NCBI GenBank assembly: GCA_963682025.1
Contig: OY821518.1
Span: 14,952,922 to 15,016,921, forward strand
Direction: 5' to 3'
Origin: Cordilura impudica
Taxonomy: Eukaryota; Arthropoda; Insecta; Diptera; Scathophagidae
DNA: 64,000 nt
The notes beneath the pieces were generated by a model. The model was not told where the DNA came from and made no database searches. It saw only the letters and a program-made list of their open reading frames with translations. Both the position numbers and the translations under genes were made by a program. Positions 46,615 through 60,030 of this stretch are shown in pieces. Positions within the stretch are counted from its first letter, which is position 1; every line of letters starts with the position of its first letter.

Positions 46615-46715
46615 ATTTTGTATATATATCGAAATAAAGTTAAAAAAATGTGTGTCAATAAGACACGTGGATAATAACGTATAAACTTATTAAGCAAATG
46701 CTACAAACACATCAA
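46615..46715. repeat. Perfect 101-bp direct repeat, copy 2
   Basis: Identical partner of 45901-46001, immediately to the right of (AAAAATT)n array 1. Confidence 0.9.
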
Positions 46716-46859
46716 CCGTTGCAACAATAATAATAAAAGCTATGAGACACAAATTACAAAATTTAGAATAACAACAATACAAGGATAACATAAACATATA
46801 CTTTAAAGAGTTTTTTTTAATTTGAATATGATTTGTAATAGTAACAAGCTCAGGATGTC

Positions 46860-46970
46860 AGTGGATCACATTTGTTAAAACGTAGCAACCCAGCTGGGTG
46901 TATGATCGTGATTTTCACGACGGGCAGACGGACATAGCTATATCAACTCCGCTTGTTATAAGGATCAAGC
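46860..46970 (+). mobile_element. 3' part fragment of element H
   Basis: Contains CCCAGCTGGGTGTATGATCG, GACGGGCAGACGGACATAGC and TCAACTCCGCTTGTTATAAG, matching 34910-35010 in H. The ending GGTGGAGGGTATAAAA is absent. The ORF beginning at 46898 starts inside this fragment and is not supported. Confidence 0.65.
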
Positions 46971-49401
46971 CAGATTTTTCTTCTTATTATTACAAACGGA
47001 ACGACAAACTTATATATGCCTTTTGGACCTGGTGTGTATTGTATGAAGAGTACGTTCTAAATTTTTTAAAAATGGCAATATTGGATTTGTACGTGTACTT
47101 GAAGAGAAATCAATTTTTCAAAATATTGTGCAATTTTTTATTGGCAATGAATGGAAATGTTATCTTTTTCATTAGCTTCTTAAAATATGTACTTGGCCTT
47201 AATTTTTTTCATTTAAAAGAGTTTTTTAACTTGTTTATTTTTTTAGTGGCTCATGTTAGAGTTACGGTCAAATAGAGAGCTCACAATATTTTAATCATAA
47301 TATATTTACATGAAAAAATCACTGTTTATGAAATTTATAGTTTAATGTTTCACGGAATTACCTATATAGTTTTCATTTTTAAACTTTTTTATTCCGTTTT
47401 TTCATTGCGGTCTTTTTCCGTTAACTCAAGATTATCCAATCTTAATTAAATATTAAAAAAGGCGAAACACCACATTGTGACTTGAACTATTTTTTTAAAA
47501 TATCTTTTCATATCCCCATATACCTCTACAAGAAATTAAAGCCCATTTATAGTAAAACTGCGTACTCAGTTTTTCTTTTTCTGCACCTTGTTTCTTTTTA
47601 ATAGACTTTAAAATTTTAAAGGATATACGTGTTTGAATTATTTTTATATACCTGCTACTATGTATACAAAATGAAACAGGCAAGTTTCTTTCTGATTTAA
47701 AAATATTTTGTTTTATTTTGTAAAGAACAAAAAATGTAAAAAATGTACCTTAATATTTTTAATTCATAAATATCCTTAAGGGTTACTAAAAAAATATATG
47801 TTGAAGGCTATAATAGGCATATATAAATTTCACAGGTCTGGCTTTCTTAGTTTAGTGGCAGCTTTTCCCATAAAAAATCATATATTTTTCTTCATACACC
47901 ACCGTCCAATAAACACAATATATTTTGGCTTTGAAACTTGTGAATACTTATTAAGAGTGCTATTCTTAATCCACTTGTCCAAATTCTTACTGCTTTATAG
48001 CATCTTTTATAAAGAGTATGGTAGCCAAATGAGTTCTTACTTCCATTCAGATGAAAATTTTATTGTAAGAGCTGTAGTTAATTTTTATGGTTTCTGGAAG
48101 ACGAATTGTAGATTTAATTAACCCTTATAAAAGAAATGGATGTAGGCAAGTTGTTGATATCCTTGCATCAATTTTGTTTAAAAATCGATTTTTTCCTTAA
48201 CTTTGCAAACTGTAATAGCCTGACAATTTTTGATTATCTACGATAACTCTCTCTATTTTTATATAATTTTTTATGGTGACAAATCACTGTGTATTGTTTG
48301 AAAACCCTTAATATTATCAGTACTGGACACGTTTGATTTAAGAGGTATTGAGACACATTTTACAATGACATATACCAAAGCGTGATTAACGGAAGGTCAA
48401 AGGTCATGATCACAACGTTATTGTGAATGAATATCTTAATTAAACTCTCCACTCTAGTGTGTAGAAGGCATATATGAGATTTTCATACCATTTATAATTA
48501 GTATTAATAAATACTAGCAAATTCCAGCTCTCGAATAATTAAAAAAAAAATTAATAATAAAAAAAAATGAATAAAAATTCTAATACTTGATATATTAATA
48601 GCATTTATTTGTTTATTTTTTATTTAACAGAGCATTAACTACACTATAGTTTGCAATTATATTCACTAATTTATCTCTTTAGGATCCAAAGTTATATTAG
48701 AAATTGTGAAACAAGGTAATTTTTTCTGAAAAACAACAAAGCGCTTAATAGGTTTAAAAAAATTTAAAAAAATTATTTTTTCCTTTCTTTGGGATCTTTA
48801 TATGAATATTTATTTCCAATATCAAGTTGGACAATCTTCATTTGTGTTTGTTATTGTGAAGACTTAGAATAGTAGTTTTGCTATAAAATCTTTATGTTGA
48901 CAAATTTTATATAACCACATCCAAAGATGTCTTCCTTTGTTAGCAATGCAGAATTTATTCCTTTAAAAAAATTTTTCATTATTTTTGCTTTTGAATACTA
49001 CCTAGACACGGCCTAAATATATACAGTTCATTAGAATGTCGCACGAAATTAACAAAAAACTTTAAAAATACATTTTCTCACAAAATCCGATAATAATTTT
49101 ACCAATATTTGTTTAACAGGGACTTTGTATCATGTTCAAGTATTCCTAAAGCTTAACATTGTCGTGTTATGATCTTGCATAAACAGTTTATTTAAAATAA
49201 AATATATTTTAAAGAATTTATTGTTTAATATAATAACAGTCATTTGCCATGGTAGCTATTATATACTTATTATATAGATTTCCATAGTATTGTACTTACA
49301 CATGCATATATATATATTATAATGTGATATTAATATTCCATAGTAATGATGATGTTGTTGTTGTTGTTGTTAATGTGTATATTATTTGCGAGAAACAGGA
49401 G
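46971..49401. other. AT-rich DNA, no supported gene
   Basis: The longest frames here (378 bp starting at 46898 and 324 bp at 47798) encode Phe/Ile/Leu/Tyr-rich peptides without a recognisable motif; the first starts inside an H fragment. A 22-bp relic of a B right end lies at 48514. I cannot support a gene. Confidence 0.4.
48514..48535 (-). mobile_element. Relic of a Helitron-like B 3' end
   Basis: CTAGCAAATTCCAGCTCTCG matches the B family 3' terminus (inverse) with two changes and is preceded by A. The rest of the element is absent, replaced by AT-rich sequence. Confidence 0.55.
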
Positions 49402-49656
49402 CAATTATCATTTTGAATTTGAAATTCCATGGATAATGCTCTTCAGGAGCATGGGTAACCCAGCAACATATTTATTGTTGTTGTTGTTGTTCTTAATATT
49501 AGCATTTGCAATAAACATGAGCAATTATTATGTTGATATTCATATGCATGTTTTGTTGTTTATTTTCTAGGGTGTAAGTAGGCCAACAATATATAGTTTT
49601 GCTAACATTTTAAACATTCTTAGGTTTAGGGTAAAAATTTTTTGTTGTTGTATAAA
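49402..49656. repeat. ~254-bp duplicate of 45999-46252, upstream of array 2
   Basis: Second copy of the CAATTATCATTTTGAATTTG to GTTGTTGTATAAA segment. It is followed by ~195 bp without a counterpart at array 1, then by array 2. A TAG interrupts the Leu-rich frame of copy 1. Confidence 0.85.
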
Positions 49657-49851
49657 CATCAGTACGCTCCGGGGGGTAAATATCTATTTCACATCACAAT
49701 CACAAAAACAGAGTAAGACAACAACGGTGTGAGGTACGACTGTATTGGTGAAAAGATTAAGAAGAGTTTGGAGATATAATGAAGGTACGATTTCATTAGG
49801 AATTGTTTGGAGATAAAATAAGGGAGCGAATAGTTTAACAAAAACTTTGTG

Positions 49852-52800
49852 AAAAATTAAAAATTAAAAATTAAAGATTAAAAATTAAAAATTAAAAATT
49901 AAAAATTAAAAATTAAAAATTAAAAATTAAAAATTAAAAATTAAAAATTAAAAATTAAAAATTAAAAATTAAAAATTAAAAATTAAAAATTAAAAATTAA
50001 AAATTAAAAATTAAAAATTAAAAATTAAAAATTAAAAATTAAAAATTAAAAATTAAAAATTAAAAATTAAAAATTAAAAATTAAAAATTAAAAATTAAAA
50101 ATTAAAAATTAAAAATTAAAAATTAAAAAATAAAAAATAAAAATTAAAAATTAAAAATTAAAAATTAAAAATTAAAAATTAAAAATTAAAAATTAAAAAT
50201 TAAAAATTAAAAATTAAAAATTAAAAATTAAAAATTAAAAATTAAAAATTAAAAATTAAAAATTAAAAATTAAAAATTAAAAATTAAAAATTAAAAATTA
50301 AAAATTAAAAATTAAAAATTAAAAATTAAAAATTAAAAATTAAAAATTAAAAATTAAAAATTAAAAATTAAAAATTAAAAATTAAAAATTAAAAATTAAA
50401 AATTAAAAATTAAAAATTAAAAATTAAAAATAAAAAATTAAAAATTGATAATTAAAAATTAAAAATTAAAAATTAAAAATTGAAAATTAAAAATTAAAAA
50501 TTAAAAATTAAAAATTAAAAATTAAAAATTAAAAATTAAAAATTAAAAATTAAAAATTAAAAATTAAAAATTAAAAATTAAAAATTAAAAATTAAAAATT
50601 AAAAATTAAAAATTAAAAATTAAAAATTAAAAATTAAAAATTAAAAATTAAAAATTAAAAATTAAAAATTAAAAATTAAAAATTAAAAATTAAAAATTAA
50701 AAATTAAAAATTAAAAATTAAAAATTAAAAATTAAAAATTAAAAATTAAAAATTAAAAATTAAAAATTAAAAATTAAAAATTAAAAATTAAAAATTAAAA
50801 ATTAAAAATTAAAAATTAAAAATTAAAAATTAAAAATTAAAAATTAAAAATTAAAAATTAAAAATTAAAAATTAAAAATTAAAAATTAAAAATTAAAAAT
50901 TAAAAATTAAAAATTAAAAATTAAAAATTAAAAATTAAAAATTAAAAATTAAAAATTAAAAATTAAAAATTAAAAATTAAAAATTAAAAATTAAAAATTA
51001 AAAATTAAAAATTAAAAATTAAAAATTAAAAATTAAAAATTAAAAATTAAAAATTAAAAATTAAAAATTAAAAATTAAAAATTAAAAATTAAAAATTAAA
51101 AATTAAAAATTAAAAATTAAAAATTAAAAATTAAAAATTAAAAATTAAAAATTAAAAATTAAAAATTAAAAATTAAAAATTAAAAATTAAAAATTAAAAA
51201 TTAAAAATTAAAAATTAAAAATTAAAAATTAAAAATTAAAAATTAAAAATTAAAAATTAAAAATTAAAAATTAAAAATTAAAAATTAAAAATTAAAAATT
51301 AAAAATTAAAAATTAAAAATTAAAAATTAAAAATTAAAAATTAAAAATTAAAAATTAAAAATTAAAAATTAAAAATTAAAAATTAAAAATTAAAAATTAA
51401 AAATTAAAAATTAAAAATTAAAAATTAAAAATTAAAAATTAAAAATTAAAAATTAAAAATTAAAAATTAAAAATTAAAAATTAAAAATTAAAAATTAAAA
51501 ATTAAAAATTAAAAATTAAAAATTAAAAATTAAAAATTAAAAATTAAAAATTAAAAATTAAAAATTAAAAATTAAAATTAAAAATTAAAAATTAAAAATT
51601 AAAAATTAAAAATTAAAAATTAAAAATTAAAAATTAAAAATTAAAAATTAAAAATTAAAAATTAAAAATTAAAAATTAAAAATTAAAAATTAAAAATTAA
51701 AAATTAAAAATTAAAAATTAAAAATTAAAAATTAAAAATTAAAAATTAAAAATTAAAAATTAAAAATTAAAAATTAAAAATTAAAAATTAAAAATTAAAA
51801 ATTAAAAATTAAAAATTAAAAATTAAAAATTAAAAATTAAAAATTAAAAATTAAAAATTAAAAATTAAAAATTAAAAATTAAAAATTAAAAATTAAAAAT
51901 TAAAAATTAAAAATTAAAAATTAAAAATTAAAAATTAAAAATTAAAAATTAAAAATTAAAAATTAAAAATTAAAAATTAAAAATTAAAAATTAAAAATTA
52001 AAAATTAAAAATTAAAAATTAAAAATTAAAAATTAAAAATTAAAAATTAAAAATTAAAAATTAAAAATTAAAAATTAAAAATTAAAAATTAAAAATTAAA
52101 AATTAAAAATTAAAAATTAAAAATTAAAAATTAAAAATTAAAAATTAAAAATTAAAAATTAAAAATTAAAAATTAAAAATTAAAAATTAAAAATTAAAAA
52201 TTAAAAATTAAAAATTAAAAATTAAAAATTAAAAATTAAAAATTAAAAATTAAAAATTAAAAATTAAAAATTAAAAATTAAAAATTAAAAATTAAAAATT
52301 AAAAATTAAAAATTAAAAATTAAAAATTAAAAATTAAAAATTAAAAATTAAAAATTAAAAATTAAAAATTAAAAATTAAAAATTAAAAATTAAAAATTAA
52401 AAATTAAAAATTAAAAATTAAAAATTAAAAATTAAAAATTAAAAATTAAAAATTAAAAATTAAAAATTAAAAATTAAAAATTAAAAATTAAAAATTAAAA
52501 ATTAAAAATTAAAAATTAAAAATTAAAAATTAAAAATTAAAAATTAAAAATTAAAAATTAAAAATTAAAAATTAAAAATTAAAAATTAAAAATTAAAAAT
52601 TAAAAATTAAAAATTAAAAATTAAAAATTAAAAATTAAAAATTAAAAATTAAAAATTAAAAATTAAAAATTAAAAATTAAAAATTAAAAATTAAAATTAA
52701 ATATTAAAAATTAAAAATTAAAAATTAAAAATTAAAAATTAAAAATTAAAAATTAAAAATTAAAAATTAAAAATTAAAAATTAAAAATTAAAAATTAAAA

Positions 52801-55800
52801 ATTAAAAATTAAAAATTAAAAATTAAAAATTAAAAATTAAAAATTAAAAATTAAAAATTAAAAATTAAAAAATAAAAATTAAAAATTAAAAATTAAAAAT
52901 TAAAAATTAAAAATTAAAAATTAAAAATTAAAAATTAAAAATTAAAAATTAAAAATTAAAAATTAAAAATTAAAAATTAAAAATTAAAAATTAAAAATTA
53001 AAAATTAAAAATTAAAAATTAAAAATTAAAAATTAAAAATTAAAAATTAAAAATTAACAATTAAAAATTAAAAATTAAAAATTAAAAATTAAAAATTAAA
53101 AGTTAAAAATTAAAAATTAAAAATTAAAAATTAAAAATTAAAAATTAAAAATTAAAAATTAAAAATTAAAAATTAAAAATTAAAAATTAAAAATTAAAAA
53201 TTAAAAATTAAAAATTAAAAATTAAAAATTAAAAATTAAAAATTAAAATTAAAAATTAAAAATTAAAAATTAAAAATTAAAAATTAAAAATTAAAAATTA
53301 AAAATTAAAAATTAAAAATTAAAAATTAAAAATTAAAAATTAAAAATTAAAATTAAAAATTAAAAATTAAAAATTAAAAATTAAAAATTAAAAATTAAAA
53401 ATTAAAAATTAAAAATTAAAAATTAAAAATTAAAAATTAAAAATTAAAAATTAAAAATTAAAAATTAAAAATTAAAAATTAAAAATTAAAAATTAAAAAT
53501 TAAAAATTAAAAATTAAAAATTAAAAATTAAAAATTAAAAATTAAAAATTAAAAATTAAAAATTAAAAATTAAAAATTAAAAATTAAAAATTAAAAATTA
53601 AAAATTAAAAATTAAAAATTAAAAATTAAAAATTAAAAATTAAAAATTAAAAATTAAAAATTAAAAATTAAAAATTAAAAATTAAAAATTAAAAATTAAA
53701 AATTAAAAATTAAAAATTAAAAATTAAAAATTAAAAATTAAAAATTAAAAATTAAAAATTAAAAATTAAAAATTAAAAATTAAAAATTAAAAATTAAAAA
53801 TTAAAAATTAAAAATTAAAAATTAAAAATTAAAAATTAAAAATTAAAAATTAAAAATTAAAAATTAAAAATTAAAAATTAAAAATTAAAAATTAAAAATT
53901 AAAAATTAAAAATTAAAAATTAAAAATTAAAAATTAAAAATTAAAAATTAAAAATTAAAAATTAAAAATTAAAAATTAAAAATTAAAAATTAAAAATTAA
54001 AAATTAAAAATTAAAAATTAAAAATTAAAAATTAAAAATTAAAAATTAAAAATTAAAATTAAAAATTAAAAATTAAAAATTAAAAATTAAAAATTAAAAA
54101 TTAAAAATTAAAAATTAAAAATTAAAAATTAAAAATTAAAAATTAAAAATTAAAAATTAAAAATTAAAAATTAAAAATTAAAAATTAAAAATTAAAAATT
54201 AAAAATTAAAAATTAAAAATTAAAAATTAAAAATTAAAAATTAAAAATTAAAAATTAAAAATTAAAAATTAAAAATTAAAAATTAAAAATTAAAAATTAA
54301 AAATTAAAAATTAAAAATTAAAAATTAAAAATTAAAAATTAAAAATTAAAAATTAAAAATTAAAAATTAAAAATTAAAAATTAAAAATTAAAAATTAAAA
54401 ATTAAAAATTAAAAATTAAAAATTAAAAATTAAAAATTAAAAATTAAAAATTAAAAATTAAAAATTAAAAATTAAAAATTAAAAATTAAAAATTAAAAAT
54501 TAAAAATTAAAAATTAAAAATTAAAAATTAAAAATTAAAAATTAAAAATTAAAAATTAAAAATTAAAAATTAAAAATTAAAAATTAAAAATTAAAAATTA
54601 AAAATTAAAAATTAAAAATTAAAAATTAAAAATTAAAAATTAAAAATTAAAAATTAAAAATTAAAAATTAAAAATTAAAATTAAAAATTAAAAATTAAAA
54701 ATTAAAAATTAAAAATTAAAAATTAAAAATTAAAAATTAAAAATTAAAAATTAAAAATTAAAAATTAAAAATTAAAAATTAAAAATTAAAAATTAAAAAT
54801 TAAAAATTAAAAATTAAAAATTAAAAATTAAAAATTAAAAATTAAAAATTAAAAATTAAAAATTAAAAATTAAAAATTAAAAATTAAAAATTAAAAATTA
54901 AAAATTAAAAATTAAAAATTAAAAATTAAAAATTAAAAATTAAAAATTAAAAATTAAAAATTAAAAATTAAAAATTAAAAATTAAAAATTAAAAATTAAA
55001 AATTAAAAATTAAAAATTAAAAATTAAAAATTAAAAATTAAAAATTAAAAATTAAAAATTAAAAATTAAAAATTAAAAATTAAAAATTAAAAATTAAAAA
55101 TTAAAAATTAAAAATTAAAAATTAAAAATTAAAAATTAAAAATTAAAAATTAAAAATTAAAAATTAAAAATTAAAAATTAAAAATTAAAAATTAAAAATT
55201 AAAAATTAAAAATTAAAAATTAAAAATTAAAAATTAAAAATTAAAAATTAAAAATTAAAAATTAAAAATTAAAAATTAAAAATTAAAAATTAAAAATTAA
55301 AATTAAAAATTAAAAATTAAAAATTAAAAATTAAAAATTAAAAATTAAAAATTAAAAATTAAAAATTAAAAATTAAAAATTAAAAATTAAAAATTAAAAA
55401 TTAAAAATTAAAAATTAAAAATTAAAAATTAAAAATTAAAAATTAAAAATTAAAAATTAAAAATTAAAAATTAAAAATTAAAAATTAAAAATTAAAAATT
55501 AAAAATTAAAAATTAAAAATTAAAAATTAAAAATTAAAAATTAAAAATTAAAAATTAAAAATTAAAAATTAAAAATTAAAAATTAAAAATTAAAAATTAA
55601 AAATTAAAAATTAAAAATTAAAAATTAAAAATTAAAAATTAAAAATTAAAAATTAATAATTAAAAATTAAAAATTAAAAATTAAAAATTAAAAATTAAAA
55701 ATTAAAAATTAAAAATTAAAAATTAAAAATTAAAAATTAAAAATTAAAAATTAAAAATTAAAAATTAAAAATTAAAAATTAAAAATTAAAAATTAAAAAT

Positions 55801-57892
55801 TAAAAATTAAAAATTAAAAATTAAAAATTAAAAATTAAAAATTAAAAATTAAAAATTAAAAATTAAAAATTAAAAATTAAAAATTAAAAATTAAAAATTA
55901 AAAATTAAAAATTAAAAATTAAAAATTAAAAATTAAAAATTAAAAATTAAAAATTAAAAATTAAAAATTAAAAATTAAAAATTAAAAATTAAAAATTAAA
56001 AATTAAAAATTAAAAATTAAAAATTAAAAATTAAAAATTAAAAATTAAAAATTAAAAATTAAAAATTAAAAATTAAAAATTAAAAATTAAAAATTAAAAA
56101 TTAAAAATTAAAAATTAAAAATTAAAAATTAAAAATTAAAAATTAAAAATTAAAAATTAAAAATTAAAAATTAAAAATTAAAAATTAAAAATTAAAAATT
56201 AAAAATTAAAAATTAAAAATTAAAAATTAAAAATTAAAAATTAAAAATTAAAAATTAAAAATTAAAAATTAAAAATTAAAAATTAAAAATTAAAAATTAA
56301 AAATTAAAAATTAAAAATTAAAAATTAAAAATTAAAAATTAAAAATTAAAATTAAAAATTAAAAATTAAAAATTAAAAATTAAAAATTAAAAATTAAAAA
56401 TTAAAAATTAAAAATTAAAAATTAAAAATTAAAAATTAAAAATTAAAAATTAAAAATTAAAAATTAAAAATTAAAAATTAAAAATTAAAAATTAAAAATT
56501 AAAAATTAAAAATTAAAAATTAAAAATTAAAAATTAAAAATTAAAAATTAAAAATTAAAAATTAAAAATTAAAAATTAAAAATTAAAAATTAAAAATTAA
56601 AAATTAAAAATTAAAAATTAAAAATTAAAAATTAAAAATTAAAAATTAAAAATTAAAAATTAAAAATTAAAAATTAAAAATTAAAAATTAAAAATTAAAA
56701 TTAAAAATTAAAAATTAAAAATTAAAAATTAAAAATTAAAAATTAAAAATTAAAAATTAAAAATTAAAAATTAAAAATTAAAAATTAAAAATTAAAAATT
56801 AAAAATTAAAAATTAAAAATTAAAAATTAAAAATTAAAAATTAAAAATTAAAAATTAAAAATTAAAAATTAAAAATTAAAAATTAAAAATTAAAAATTAA
56901 AAATTAAAAATTAAAAATTAAAAATTAAAAATTAAAAATTAAAAATTAAAAATTAAAAATTAAAAATTAAAAATTAAAAATTAAAAATTAAAAATTAAAA
57001 ATTAAAAATTAAAAATTAAAAATTAAAAATTAAAAATTAAAAATTAAAAATTAAAAATTAAAAATTAAAAATTAAAAATTAAAAATTAAAAATTAAAAAT
57101 TAAAAATTAAAAATTAAAAATTAAAAATTAAAAATTAAAAATTAAAAATTAAAAATTAAAAATTAAAAATTAAAAATTAAAAATTAAAAATTAAAAATTA
57201 AAAATTAAAAATTAAAAATTAAAAATTAAAAATTAAAAATTAAAAATTAAAAATTAAAAATTAAAAATTAAAAATTAAAAATTAAAAATTAAAAATTAAA
57301 AATTAAAAATTAAAAATTAAAAATTAAAAATTAAAAATTAAAAATTAAAAATTAAAAATTAAAAATTAAAAATTAAAAATTAAAAATTAAAAATTAAAAA
57401 TTAAAAATTAAAAATTAAAAATTAAAAATTAAAAATTAAAAATTAAAAATTAAAAATTAAAAATTAAAAATTAAAAATTAAAAATTAAAAATTAAAAATT
57501 AAAAATTAAAAATTAAAAATTAAAAATTAAAAATTAAAAATTAAAAATTAAAAATTAAAAATTAAAAATTAAAAATTAAAAATTAAAAATTAAAAATTAA
57601 AAATTAAAAATTAAAAATTAAAAATTAAAAATTAAAAATTAAAAATTAAAAATTAAAAATTAAAAATTAAAAATTAAAAATTAAAAATTAAAAATTAAAA
57701 ATTAAAAATTAAAAATTGAAAATTAAAAATTAAAAATTAAAAATTAAAAATTAAAAATTAAAAATTAAAAATTAAAAATTAAAAATTAAAAATTAAAAAT
57801 TAAAAATTAAAAATTAAAAATTAAAAATTAAAAATTAAAAATTAAAAATTAAAAATTAAAAATTAAAAAATAAAAATTAAAAATTAAAAATT
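49852..57892. repeat. (AAAAATT)n satellite, about 8.0 kb, ~1,150 units
   Basis: Very homogeneous heptanucleotide array. Variants are sparse: six-base units (AAAATT) near 51574, 52694, 53245, 53349, 54055, 54677, 55299, 56348 and 56697; single substitutions such as TTGATAATT (~50447), TTGAAAATT (~50480 and 57716), TTAACAATT (~53057), AGTTAAA (~53101) and TTAATAATT (~55655); and AAAAAATAAAAAAT (~50126, 52868, 57866). Three of the six-base units are exactly 622 bp apart. It borders the end of an I element on the right. AT content is 100% over kilobases. It contains no start codon or usable frame. Confidence 0.97.
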
Positions 57893-58075
57893 CTACTAAG
57901 TAGAAAAAAATTTTCATATAGAAACAATCTATTCAATTAAAACATAACAATTATCACAATGTTCAATAAATCGCTGATGAAGGCTGAAATGCCAGAAACC
58001 GGTCCGATTAAGAATACAGTGCAGTTATGAATTTTTGAAATATATGCTTTCTTCTTCTTTACCACGCACCATTTA
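57893..58075. mobile_element. Terminal fragment of family I
   Basis: The inverse of 17222-17393: AATTTTCATATAGAAACAAT, CAATAAATCGCTGATGAAGG, CTGAAATGCCAGAAACCGGT and the terminus TTCTTTACCACGCACCATTT. The other end of the element is not here; the heptamer satellite starts where the interior should be. Confidence 0.75.
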
Positions 58076-59484
58076 GAAATTAAAAATGTTTACGCATCTC
58101 CCTTGTGATCGGACTGACATGATTTTTTTTATATAGATCACTTCAGAGGAGTTACTATTAATTTGTTTAGCTGAAAATTGATATCTGCTCAAGGAAGAAT
58201 GCTATTTATTTTGTTAAGCAGCGATCCATATTTTGATAGAGGACGATTTACTTATCCTTGGTCTTGCTAGAAATTATCCCATTTAAGCTCATAGATTTTG
58301 GTCAACTCCCCTGCTAGAAATAATTTTAGCAAGAGGAGAATTCCTTTAATTTCATTATGATCGCAACTACATTGCAAGAACAAAAAGCTCATATATTGAT
58401 TTCGTCTTTTCCAACACTGATTATAAATTTCCAGAGAATTTTATAAAAAAAATCTCTAATTAAAAATTTACATCATTAAAAAACACAAATTATGCTGGGT
58501 GTTATAAATATTTCATTTCCCATTATTATTTTCTGTGGATATTAATGCTAAATTCTACAATTATATCCAGACATTCGTACAAACATATAAGTTATTCATG
58601 GTTGTTCAGATGATTTAGTGCTGATAAATAGACAATTCATTATAGGTTTATGTTTTTTTTCCCTCTTATTCGTGTCATAGAGACTGACATATTTCATATC
58701 AATTAAGGTTATAGGCTAAACGGTGGCAAAGTGGGAATTTAATTAAATTGAATTTGTTATTGCCATGGGAAATATCATTATTCTATATTTTAATTCCCTT
58801 AAAATATGAAAGTAATCACGTTCCCTTTTTAATTTTAGGTCTAACTGCTGAGCATAAGGTAAGCTAAGTAATTTCTTTTGTAAAAGCTTGACGTTAAAAT
58901 TTACGTAATAACAATATTTGGTAAATCAATGTATGTTCTTGGTAGACTTGTTTCATTTAAAATGAGTTATCAAAGTCCTTCAACTTTTCTTTACAAAATA
59001 ATGTATTAGTTTTTTTCTTAGCTCGTGTTTTTCGTTGAAATTTTATGTCGTATTTTTCGTTATCATTATCCTGACTAAATGGATATACAATACTCTGAAA
59101 TGTGTATCAAATAACATGCCGGCTAAATACCTTCCAACCCACATTTCCTATGACAGAGCCAACGAACAATAAGAAGAAAAGGAAAAAACAACGCAAAAGA
59201 CATCATCATTTACTTGTACGCGTCGCTATGGCGTCAACAAACCATTGTGATGGCGATGATGATGTTGATAGTTGATGGTGGTTGATGGCTGATTGTTACT
59301 ACAAAAGCTAAATAAACAATTAAAAAACTATTTACCAACTTATTAGAAATATATGTATTGTATATAGTTAAGACAAGGAAGAAAACCGAGAAATCGTGTA
59401 AAAGGGGAAATGATCAAATGTTGTCAGTTTTTTATAAAGGTTGTAGGCGAACTACAGTTTACAGAAAATTTTTCTGAAACAAGT
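58076..59484. other. Intergenic DNA, no gene recognised
   Basis: Somewhat less AT-biased than the surroundings, with a GATGATG/GTTGATGG-rich patch near 59250-59295. No convincing frame, repeat family or RNA gene. Confidence 0.4.
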
Positions 59485-59665
59485 ACGAGTATTAAAATCG
59501 GCTGTGGAGAAACTTTGATGTCCTCCAGCTGTCTTTTAGACTCGATATTAGAAGCATTGTAGATACGTTTTCTATTTCCATACAGTTGCCGATTATTAAG
59601 CCTTAAAATTGGAAACCATTTTAATTTAAAGTTAATTGCTTTTTTATGACCTATATTTATTATAA
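59485..59665 (+). mobile_element. H-related 5' fragment
   Basis: ATTAAAATCGGCTGTGGAGA, AACTTTGATGTCCTCCAGCT and TTTAAAGTTAATTGCTTTTT parallel 42100-42245 and the left end of H (CGGCTGTGG/GCTGTGCCG, TTTGATACCCTCCACC). More diverged than the 42097 fragment. Confidence 0.5.
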
Positions 59666-60030
59666 CTAGCAGATTCCAGTACTCGAAACTCGAGTGCAAA
59701 TTCTAGGAAATTTTATTTTTTCATTTCATAAAGGTATGCTTGACAATTGAACTAATTTTAAATGGAGAAAACAAACTCATCACATTAACACAAGCACATT
59801 AACAAATTTTATAAACACACACATAGATAGCATTGTATAATTTTATGTGTTAGTAGCAACTTTAAACGATCATAACTCCAAAAGAATATTCCAGGCGATG
59901 AAAATCAGTAAATCTGGGTAACAGCTAAAAAGAAATACCTTTCAAATGATAAATTTTTTGTTAAAATCGGGGTAAAACTGTGAAACTTACATCGGTCACA
60001 AGAAAACGTCTTTCCTATTAATATTATAGA
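59666..60030 (-). mobile_element. Helitron-like family B, copy 9
   Basis: 365 bp, inverted; plus strand from CTAGCAGATTCCAGTACTCG to CCTATTAATATTATAGA, between A (59665) and T (60031). The interior is more diverged (GATCATAACTCCAAAAGAAT in place of the usual block), so it is an older or distinct subfamily. Confidence 0.8.

Noticed and set aside
46898..48121. Frames of 125 and 107 codons
   Set aside because: Rich in Phe, Ile, Leu and Tyr with no recognisable motif; the first begins inside an H repeat fragment. Chance frames of this size are possible in such sequence.
49852..57892. Heptamer array as a telomere or telomere-like repeat
   Set aside because: No G-rich strand, unique and transposon DNA on both sides, and flies generally lack telomerase repeats; 7-bp length alone is not evidence.
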